Below the pieces are notes generated by a model, which had not been told where the DNA came from, searched no databases, and saw nothing but the letters and a program-made list of their open reading frames with translations. Source: Tatumella terrea (lineage in GTDB: Bacteria > Pseudomonadota > Gammaproteobacteria > Enterobacterales > Enterobacteriaceae). Taken from it: 64,000 nucleotides of DNA. Shown here piece after piece: positions 8,982-15,448 of this stretch (its first letter is position 1; every line of letters begins with the position of its first letter). The stretch covers positions 248,001 to 312,000 of the forward strand of contig NZ_BAAAFX010000018.1 in the NCBI RefSeq assembly GCF_039523755.1. Reading direction: 5' to 3'. A program made the translations under genes and the position numbers.

Positions 8982-9566
8982 ATGACGAAGATAAATAACA
9001 TTACCGGGGTTCCGGATGGCCAGCTTTATGACCCGAATTATGATGCAGAAATCATCACTCGCCGGGAAGCGGCAAAGGCCCTCTGTATGCGCTATAACCA
9101 GGCGGCTCCGGCGCAGCGCCCGGCCCTTCTGCAGGAAATCACCGGCAGTGTCGGTCAAAGCCCCTGTATTGAACCGCCTTTCTTCTGCGACTATGGCAGC
9201 AATATACACCTCGGCGACCACTTCTATGCGAATCACAATCTGGTGATCCTGGACGGTGCAGAAGTGAGGTGCGGCGACCATGTGTTTATTGCCCCGAATG
9301 TCGGCCTGTATACCGCCGGACACCCGCTGGACAGTGCACGAAGAAATGCCGGACTGGAATATGCCAAACCAATCACCCTCGGAAATAATGTCTGGATTGG
9401 TGCCGGGAGCTCGGTTCTGCCCGGAGTCACTATCGGAGACGGTGCAATCATCGGTGCCGGGAGTGTGGTCTCCCGCGATATTCCCCCCAATGTGGTTGCC
9501 GTTGGTAACCCTTGTAAAGTGATCCGGGAAATCAACGAGGCGGATGCTGAACGAACCGATTTCTGA
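8982..9566 (+). CDS. maa: Maltose O-acetyltransferase family protein
   Basis: This 194-residue cytoplasmic enzyme would move acetyl from acetyl-CoA to sugar hydroxyls. It has the N-terminal Mac domain (residues 5-60), then a left-handed beta helix with hexapeptide repeats (IGDGAIIGAGSVV near residue 155). YTAGHPLD near residue 111 carries the catalytic histidine of the Maa/LacA group. GGAG precedes the ATG. Its promoter must lie in the 110 bp between the octanucleotide array and the start codon. Maa versus another sugar acetyltransferase cannot be settled by eye. Confidence 0.85.
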   Translation: MTKINNITGVPDGQLYDPNYDAEIITRREAAKALCMRYNQAAPAQRPALLQEITGSVGQSPCIEPPFFCDYGSNIHLGDHFYANHNLVILDGAEVRCGDHVFIAPNVGLYTAGHPLDSARRNAGLEYAKPITLGNNVWIGAGSSVLPGVTIGDGAIIGAGSVVSRDIPPNVVAVGNPCKVIREINEADAERTDF

Positions 9567-9596
9567 GCACGCCTATCGCAAAACTACGGGAGCCGG

Positions 9597-9760
9597 CGGG
9601 ATCGTCGTGCCTGCGGGTTGGGTAAAGGAGAAAACTATGCTGCTTTCCGGAGCCGGTACGTTCACCCCTGAACCCATACCGGCCAGTGCTCATGGGCTGA
9701 AATTTTCTCTGCCTTTTGAAACGGAAACAGAAAATGATAACCCCTTTTGGTGATAGCGAT
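9597..9760. pseudogene. Relic A: fused xis and int fragments
   Basis: This stretch matches two separate parts of the resident prophage. The xis ribosome-site region (compare 53566-53600) is joined to the xis 3' part (compare 53691-53742), then directly to int codons about 31-60 in reverse (compare 54778-54860). The reverse reading SPKGVI.F.FRFK.Q.KFQ.MS.GRY is plainly the integrase arm-binding domain. The xis-int junction sits at the shared ATACCGGCCA, which occurs at both places in the intact phage. It is a deletion relic of an older related element. Confidence 0.88.
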
Positions 9761-9781
9761 CTTAATCGCAAATGAGAAAGA

Positions 9782-9874
9782 ATGGAAAATCTGATGGAGC
9801 TGCTTTTGAAGGGGAAACAAATTGACGCGGATACCATCAGAAAAGCAAGATCAGATTACGACGCTGGTAAGTAA
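9782..9874 (+). CDS. Possible 30-residue ORF or gene remnant
   Basis: A short frame encodes MENLMELLLKGKQ followed by a helical charged tail. It has protein-like composition but no strong ribosome site. It lies between relic A and the TumA-like gene and may be the end of a lost phage gene. I do not recognise it. Confidence 0.25.
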   Translation: MENLMELLLKGKQIDADTIRKARSDYDAGK

Positions 9875-9937
9875 CAAAATCAGCAACCCGGAAAGCAAAA
9901 AGCCCCCCTGAGTTGTCTTAACGTAGATTTAGTAAAA

Positions 9938-10324
9938 TCAGGCAGCTGCTTTAGCCGCGAATTTTATCTTAAGCTCTTGTTTTATTTGTATCTCGAAATC
10001 AGTGAAAAGCGCCACCGGTTTTACGCTTTTACCCTGCTTCTCAAGGCGAACGAAGCCTCTTGAGCTAAGAGTTTTTAAGGTAACCGATAAGTTACTTTTC
10101 TGTCGTCCGCTCATTTCGGCAAGCTCAGTGATGGTTTCTGGCTGCCGGGCATCCATAAGCTGTAGTAACTCAATGTTATCATTACTTAACACCTGAGCCA
10201 GTGCATTTACAGAGGTAAACCATAGCAGGGGCTCTCCCGGCTCAGGCTTGTACTCGCCTTTAACTATAGCAAGCATCCTTTGACGGATGTGCTCTTCCGG
10301 CATAACACCAATAAGAGCTTTCAT
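9938..10324 (-). CDS. TumA-like winged-helix antitoxin
   Basis: This 128-residue protein has a MarR-like winged helix: LLQLMDARQPETITELAEMSG then a recognition helix around NLSVTLKTLSSRGFV (residues 55-100). It resembles HVO_A0114-type regulators that act as antitoxins to DUF6516/TumE toxins. It starts 6 bp after the stop of the TumE-like gene, so the pair is one operon with the toxin first. It would bind both the toxin and its own promoter. It sits between two phage relics, so it is probably cargo kept for its addictive effect. The pairing is strong evidence; activity is inference. Confidence 0.75.
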   Translation of the reverse strand: MKALIGVMPEEHIRQRMLAIVKGEYKPEPGEPLLWFTSVNALAQVLSNDNIELLQLMDARQPETITELAEMSGRQKSNLSVTLKTLSSRGFVRLEKQGKSVKPVALFTDFEIQIKQELKIKFAAKAAA

Positions 10325-10329
10325 ATTTT

Positions 10330-10707
10330 TTAACCTCGATTTTCTCGTAGTGCGACGACTTCTTCTGTCTCCCTGAAGAAGTCCTCAAGAAGCTGCGCTG
10401 CTGACAAAAACTCGTACGGGAATCCTTTATCGTGTGGAGTACGATGCCTATGGTCGTAAACTACTCTTCCTGAATAGTGACCTTTTTTAGGAGTTTTTAT
10501 ACCATGAGCATTGTCTATACCGTAGACGCGGGTATTGTATTGGTCGTGCAGTGTTAAGCTATACCTGATCCCATGCGGAATAAATGATGTTGGCTTAACT
10601 TCCCGGGCTTCAATTTTCCACCAATAACCATCATCCCGGTACACTGTGGAGCCATGTAGTGAAAGTAAGTAGTCTAACCCTTCATCTCTTTCCATATCGG
10701 CTTTCAT
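10330..10707 (-). CDS. TumE-like (DUF6516) toxin
   Basis: This 125-residue protein matches the small TumE/DUF6516 toxin type: GYWWKIEAREV near residue 28, then IPHGIRYSLTLHD, a YDHRH basic segment and a C-terminal YEFLSAAQLLEDFF helix. It is immediately upstream of the TumA-like winged-helix gene. Family members block growth, probably through RNA, but the mechanism is not established from sequence. The operon is flanked by integrase fragments of degenerate prophages on both sides. Confidence 0.72.
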   Translation of the reverse strand: MKADMERDEGLDYLLSLHGSTVYRDDGYWWKIEAREVKPTSFIPHGIRYSLTLHDQYNTRVYGIDNAHGIKTPKKGHYSGRVVYDHRHRTPHDKGFPYEFLSAAQLLEDFFRETEEVVALRENRG

Positions 10708-10802
10708 TATGTTATGACCTGATCATAACTACAATTACAACGATGTCAAACACAGCGAAGTACTTTGGCACAAAATGAGACATGCTCCACTGCCCCTTCA
10801 AC

Positions 10803-10866
10803 CGCGTCTCTTTCATAGTAAAATCATCATCAACGACCTTGTCGTATTTTGGCATTCAGCAACAGG
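10803..10866 (-). pseudogene. Relic B: 3' fragment of a DUF6246-like tail gene
   Basis: On the minus strand this reads LLLNAK-(gap)-YDKVVDDDFTMKETR, which matches the end of the resident tail chaperone gene (LLLNAKYPEQ...YDKVVDDYFVMKDKR, 22896-23010). About 25-30 bp are missing inside. It is fused directly to the int fragment on its right. Confidence 0.85.
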
Positions 10867-10990
10867 TAATTTCCCTGCCCTTTGACACGGAAACTGAAAT
10901 TGATCACCCCTTTTGGTGATATCCTTGCGCTGACCACGCAGGTATCTGTACCCTCTTCATATCTGCTGACAGAGGGTCAGCCTGCCTGCA
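10867..10990 (-). pseudogene. Relic B: 5' fragment of integrase
   Basis: The minus strand reads SARISPKGVINFSFRVKGQGN, matching residues 29-49 of the resident integrase, with weaker similarity upstream to about 10990. It lies at nearly the same distance from an sbcB start codon (11167) as the resident int does from its sbcB (55129). This suggests a whole older prophage at this site collapsed by deletion between int and a tail gene. Confidence 0.85.
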
Positions 10991-11166
10991 CGGATTAGCC
11001 GGTGACGTCGTCACTTCCGGGTAAATCACGAGCAGACAGATTAGCCGGTCGCCAGTTCCGAGGCCCCGGGGATGTACAGGAATGAACAAGGCAGAAAAAT
11101 TGAACGTATGTAAATACCCCCAGTTGAATCAACTGAAATTATGTGTAAAAGACAGGACGGTAAAGC

Positions 11167-11232
11167 ATGAAGAATAAAGATGTACAGCCTACCTTCCTTT
11201 TTCATGATTATGAGAAATTAACTTCAAGTTGA
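11167..11232 (+). pseudogene. Orphan 5' end of sbcB
   Basis: An ATG with AGGA upstream starts a 21-residue frame MKNKDVQPTFLFHDYEKL.. that matches exonuclease I for about 16 residues and then leaves it at the attachment core, ending in TGA at 11230. It is the former start of sbcB, separated from the rest of the gene by the prophage. Its promoter may still be active and would run into the left prophage end. Confidence 0.92.
11187..11215. repeat. attL: attL core, 29 bp
   Basis: This 29-bp block is identical to 55152-55180. Both lie in the sbcB codons for PTFLFHDYE. Sequence differs on both sides of the blocks, so the identity is the crossover core and not just coding conservation. Confidence 0.93.
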
Positions 11233-11268
11233 TGATTTAAATCATATTTCAAATCTACGATTATCAGG

Positions 11269-11289
11269 TTGGTACAAAATTTGGTACAA
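11269..11289. promoter_or_regulatory. Left arm integrase sites (TTGGTACAA x2)
   Basis: TTGGTACAA occurs at 11269-11277 and 11281-11289, both directly oriented. The same motif recurs next to int on the other arm (54960, 54983, 54994). Repeated short motifs on both arms at this distance from the core are typical arm-type integrase binding sites. Confidence 0.75.
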
Positions 11290-11310
11290 CCTTAGATTTT
11301 CAGACCCGAA

Positions 11311-11604
11311 TTACAAACTCTTCACGAAGTACGTCACCACTCCGATCACCCTGGCATCCTCCAGTGCGTCACCTTCGAGAATTCCACCGTCAGTAATAAA
11401 CCGGCCGGCACCCACTGTGGCGAATATCTTCTGGCCGGACACTTCCAGTAAGACGACCTTCCCCATCTTCACCCGCAGGCCCGGTTCGGCCACGGCATAT
11501 CCTTCATCTGTCGGGATGATGACAGATGATGCGGTGATCCCCATCACTGACTCAGGGGTTAACCGTGTTTCAACGTAATCTGTTGCGGGGGATGGGAAGG
11601 CCAT
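11311..11604 (-). CDS. UmuD'-like protein lacking the catalytic serine region
   Basis: The 97-residue protein begins MAFPSPATDYVETRL, matching UmuD immediately after its self-cleavage site (E. coli UmuD' starts GFPSPAADYVEQR). The end IGVVTYFVKSL matches the UmuD C-terminal strand. The segment that should carry the GDSM serine and the FTVK lysine is shortened or changed (KVVLLEVSGQKIFATV), so no protease dyad is visible. Phage P1 HumD is a known precedent for a UmuD'-like phage protein. A GGAG precedes the ATG. It might modulate host polymerase V or LexA-type complexes. Function is inference. Confidence 0.55.
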   Translation of the reverse strand: MAFPSPATDYVETRLTPESVMGITASSVIIPTDEGYAVAEPGLRVKMGKVVLLEVSGQKIFATVGAGRFITDGGILEGDALEDARVIGVVTYFVKSL

Positions 11605-11642
11605 GTGAGTTCTCCGATGTTTTATCAGAGGTTAGGTCATAA

Positions 11643-11912
11643 TCAGGCGGCCAGATAGCTTTTAAGTGCTGACTCAGCGACATCAAGAGGGTTTCCGGTG
11701 CCCGGGTAATCAAATTTAAAAGGGTACAAACTGGCCCCCGGCGTATCTCCCACGGAGGTCTTGAACTGAGCTATCCCCGTCTTACCGTCAAAATAAGACA
11801 GACTGACGGCTTCGTATGTCACGTCTACTTTGTCTGACCCAGAGGAAACGCTGATACCAAGCTGGTTATAGAGAGAGGTTTTATCTAACGTGGTCGATGC
11901 GGTGAATGACAT
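11643..11912 (-). CDS. Unknown 89-residue phage protein
   Basis: It is rich in Ser, Thr, Tyr and Asp with alternating beta-type patterns (VDVTYEAVSLSYFDG) and one C-terminal helix. It has no Cys, no signal peptide and no membrane segment. It is encoded 38 bp upstream of the UmuD'-like gene on the same strand, so the two probably share a transcript. I do not recognise the family. Confidence 0.6.
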   Translation of the reverse strand: MSFTASTTLDKTSLYNQLGISVSSGSDKVDVTYEAVSLSYFDGKTGIAQFKTSVGDTPGASLYPFKFDYPGTGNPLDVAESALKSYLAA

Positions 11913-12043
11913 ATGCTTTCCTTTGTATTTAATTGATTTAAATATAAAAATCTCATTGATTGGCCTGAAATCAAAACTAGCTAATTATTTATGATGTTAA
12001 ACCAAGATTAATATATCCTTACATGGGATATTGAGAGGTGGCT

Positions 12044-13069
12044 ATGAAAAGTGAAGATAAAGGAACAGTAATCGTTACCCTGCAGTGGCTAAGAGCGTTA
12101 TCTGCAGTTATGGTAATCATTAATCACATTACCCTGAAAGAAAAAAAGTTAGGCATAGTGAGTTCTGCCTTTGATATCGGCGCAATTGGTGTTGATATAT
12201 TCTTTGTAATCTCTGGGTTTATGATGGCTAATATTTTTTACACTAAAAAACCAACTGCGAAAAAATTCATTTTAGATCGCATAAAAAGAATACTCCCACT
12301 ATACTACTTATTCACAATCGCATCTTTGATATTACTATTGATATCCCCAAAAATCATTAACACAGATACAAAAACAGCGATATGGCAATCCTTTTTATTT
12401 ATACCATTAAAAAAAGGTGAACTTACATATTTAGTAATGGTTGGGTGGACTTTGTGTTATGAAGTGATGTTTTATTTGATATTCACTATCAGCTTATTAA
12501 TAAAAAAGGAAGCCGCACTGTACACGGCATCTTTTATCACGCTAGTCATTTCAATGTACGGTATCTTCCTCGGTGGTAACTCAAGTAATATTTACATATC
12601 CGGAGCATCCAACCCGATAATGATAGAGTTTGTTTTTGGCATGGCTGCATATGAAATTTCAAGACTAAGATCCTCACTATTGGTAACAATAATAATATCT
12701 ACATTATCTATATTTACATTCACTCCATCAGAGGCAGATGACAGGTATGTGAGTTGGGGGGTTCCATCGTTAGCCTTGGTTTTGATAGCCAATTACTCAG
12801 AGAAATTCATTACTAAAAAAAACTGGCTTTCATATATAGGGGATTGCTCATATGAAATATACTTAAGCCATATATATGCAATAGGGTTAATTTATTACTC
12901 AATGAAAATCTTTCACCTCCCTGTGGACAATCAGCCCTTCCTCATCATATGCTTTATTTTTTCTATCGCAACAGGCGTTATTTGCAAAAATCAAATATCA
13001 GAAAGAATAAAAAGAATGAATCTACCTTCAGCAAGAAAAAAATATAGCTTTAAGTTGCACAGTGAGTAA
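12044..13069 (+). CDS. Acyltransferase-3 family membrane O-acetylase
   Basis: This 341-residue inner-membrane protein has about ten hydrophobic segments and the family N-terminal motif WLRALSAVMVIINH, where the Arg and His are the catalytic pair region. ISGFMM and RIKRILPLYY follow, as in OafA/WecH-type acetylases. I choose ATG 12044 (GAGAGG upstream) over the GTG at 12038. The DNA is clearly AT-richer than its neighbours, and the gene is opposite to the tail genes and next to the tailspike. This is the usual place for a serotype-conversion gene, which would acetylate surface polysaccharide in the lysogen and so change the receptor. Confidence 0.85.
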   Translation: MKSEDKGTVIVTLQWLRALSAVMVIINHITLKEKKLGIVSSAFDIGAIGVDIFFVISGFMMANIFYTKKPTAKKFILDRIKRILPLYYLFTIASLILLLISPKIINTDTKTAIWQSFLFIPLKKGELTYLVMVGWTLCYEVMFYLIFTISLLIKKEAALYTASFITLVISMYGIFLGGNSSNIYISGASNPIMIEFVFGMAAYEISRLRSSLLVTIIISTLSIFTFTPSEADDRYVSWGVPSLALVLIANYSEKFITKKNWLSYIGDCSYEIYLSHIYAIGLIYYSMKIFHLPVDNQPFLIICFIFSIATGVICKNQISERIKRMNLPSARKKYSFKLHSE

Positions 13070-13093
13070 GGCGTAAATAAAAATATTAATCTA

Positions 13094-15382
13094 CTACGTA
13101 GACTTATTGATCTGCGTCGCAGTTATGGAATAAGGTACGCCATCAATGTATAGAACAAGGTTTCGGGTCACGCCGGATGATGACTCCCCGGACATAAGAT
13201 CAAGTGTTGCAGCCCCAGCGATTAAACGTCCGTCACTTGCAATACCAAGGCCGCCTTGCCTAACATTCCCTGAGGTATCCTGTTGCCAACCGGCCCGGTT
13301 TATCCACGAGGTCATCGGCGTTCTTGCATCAGATGGGGGGTCTTCCTTGGTCACATCACCGAACCACAATGTTGCACTTAAGTTTGTGTTGTTGTACTGA
13401 GCCACCACATCCCCGGGTGAACTGACATCTGCCCGCAGTGAACACATTGCATTGATTCCGACCTTTATCCAGAGCTCAAGGTTATCCCCCCCTCCACCAG
13501 TGAATCGAACATCAGTAACCGGGCCACCATGGTTTGACCAGTTAATATGCTGAGCTGAGCTATCAGATTTTCTCTGAATATTTATCAGTGAGTGACCACC
13601 GTGCTGAGTTGACCAGGGATTAACCGCAGTAGTGTCCCACACGGCCCCTGCATCACCGGTAACCTTAATCTGTAGTGAACTGCCTATATCCTGGAACCAG
13701 AATTTACCAACGTAATACCATGTTTCGACTGTATTGGAATAAGTATTAATCAGAAGTGGCCCGGCAGCCATACGAGATGCAACAGTACCATGAGAAGTAA
13801 AAATTCCGTGAGGCTCCAGCAAAGACTGCCCGGGAAGATATGACGTGTTCCATGCGGTATCAACGTTATACCCAGTCTTCATATACTGAGGCTGTATATC
13901 TGAAGATATCAATGTGAAATTTGAATTAAACAGATCAAGATAGCATCTTTCTGTTCCGCCGCTTAAATAAGTGTCTTCAATGCAAACGGAAGACATTATC
14001 ACCTGTGAATCGGTTAGATCCCCCGGATTACATCTTTCAGCCCAAAAGTTAGTCATTACAGACTGGCGCAACCTGGGAGCGTAAATAAGAGGCTCTGGGT
14101 AACAAGCCTGATAGTTTGTATTTGACCATTCAACTGCAGTGGGGTGGTCCCAACTTCCTGATGATTGGTTATCATAGCCAATATTGAACAGTCCTCCATA
14201 TACACTGTTACAATATGTCTCATGAAATTTAGTATCAAGTGTGTCAATTAGTTTAAATCCAAGCCCACCGACATTATATAAAAACCAGTAGCAAATATGA
14301 ACATTTTGCGGTCCAGACTGAATGTTCTCAAAGAAAGGCTGGATGTTACTCGGAGTTCCTCCTTGTATACTATCTTGTCCCGTCGTTGCTGTCCCCCCGG
14401 TTAAAGTGGCCTGACCGTCAAAATTAAAATAAGCGATATCTACGTCATAAGCCTCAATTTTTATTGCCGGGGAAGTTGATTTGTCACTACTAAGTGTAAG
14501 CAGGCAATCCCTTCCGTGTGAAACCTTTGGACCATGGAGTTTAAAGGCGTGGTTATTTGTACCTAATGCTTCAGTTGTGAAATCCAGAGGTGATGAGTAA
14601 AAATTACCCGCAGGGAATATAATTCCAGGACACGTTGTACCACCTATACCCTGTGACCACAGATGCATGCTGATAATGGCATCGTGGTTATCAAAAGTCC
14701 CTCCCGGTACGCCGCCAAAATGCAGCACCGTAGCTTCATCTTTGTTACGGCACCGCTGCCACGCCCAGGAGTCAGAAACCTTTGCAGTAAAACCACCGTC
14801 ATCAGCGTAACTACCGGACACGGCAACGAACTCATCACCGCCAAATGAGGACTGACCATAAGGTGTAATATCCTTATTCCAGGAAGCTAAAAGCACCCTC
14901 TGCCCGGCATATGCTGGTACCAGCAGGCGAAGATCAGCGAAAGATGCTACCTGACCAATAAGGGAGTAACCTAACTGAGCAGCAAGCTCTTTACGTATCA
15001 CCGCGTCACCCAATGCAACAAAGTTGGCTTCATCTGCCGCCCAGGTTGTCGCTGTATTGCCCGTGGTGGTGTATGGGAGGGTGACGGAGGCTTTTGGCCG
15101 ATAAAACTCGCCGTTATATGCTGTTATCTGGTTCCGGCGCTCAAAAGTGATTGGTCCATCAACATAATCAGCAAGTGGCTCGTAGCCAGAGTTCAGCAGG
15201 AATTGCTGGAACTGGTTATTTATCCCTTCCGCCGTAAGGTGCTGCTTACCAAATCGATCAACGTAGGTTCCATCAGTGGATGTAGCCCACTCGTCTACCT
15301 TCGCTCCAGCAAACACCACATCACGGATATCAGCGCTTGGAACCGGTTTATTTGTCGGAGTCGGAATTTTGTAATCTGCCAT
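13094..15382 (-). CDS. Tailspike protein, probable polysaccharide depolymerase
   Basis: This 762-residue protein has an N-terminal particle-binding region (MADYKIPTPTNKPVPSADIR through about residue 150), similar to the adaptor domains of tailspikes that attack colanic-acid-like capsules. A long Gly/Asn/Ser-rich stretch consistent with a right-handed beta helix follows (residues 220-560), then a C-terminal jelly-roll-like part. I prefer ATG 15382 (AAGG upstream, before MADYK). It is the last tail gene, after the tip protein, which fits a receptor-binding role. The target may be the host exopolysaccharide; the enzymatic activity is inferred. Confidence 0.8.
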   Translation of the reverse strand: MADYKIPTPTNKPVPSADIRDVVFAGAKVDEWATSTDGTYVDRFGKQHLTAEGINNQFQQFLLNSGYEPLADYVDGPITFERRNQITAYNGEFYRPKASVTLPYTTTGNTATTWAADEANFVALGDAVIRKELAAQLGYSLIGQVASFADLRLLVPAYAGQRVLLASWNKDITPYGQSSFGGDEFVAVSGSYADDGGFTAKVSDSWAWQRCRNKDEATVLHFGGVPGGTFDNHDAIISMHLWSQGIGGTTCPGIIFPAGNFYSSPLDFTTEALGTNNHAFKLHGPKVSHGRDCLLTLSSDKSTSPAIKIEAYDVDIAYFNFDGQATLTGGTATTGQDSIQGGTPSNIQPFFENIQSGPQNVHICYWFLYNVGGLGFKLIDTLDTKFHETYCNSVYGGLFNIGYDNQSSGSWDHPTAVEWSNTNYQACYPEPLIYAPRLRQSVMTNFWAERCNPGDLTDSQVIMSSVCIEDTYLSGGTERCYLDLFNSNFTLISSDIQPQYMKTGYNVDTAWNTSYLPGQSLLEPHGIFTSHGTVASRMAAGPLLINTYSNTVETWYYVGKFWFQDIGSSLQIKVTGDAGAVWDTTAVNPWSTQHGGHSLINIQRKSDSSAQHINWSNHGGPVTDVRFTGGGGDNLELWIKVGINAMCSLRADVSSPGDVVAQYNNTNLSATLWFGDVTKEDPPSDARTPMTSWINRAGWQQDTSGNVRQGGLGIASDGRLIAGAATLDLMSGESSSGVTRNLVLYIDGVPYSITATQINKST

Positions 15383-15448
15383 TTTGTCGCCTTTTAAAAA
15401 CGGCAAATCCTCAGAAATTAATCTGATTGAAGGCCGTTAGTGGGTTAT

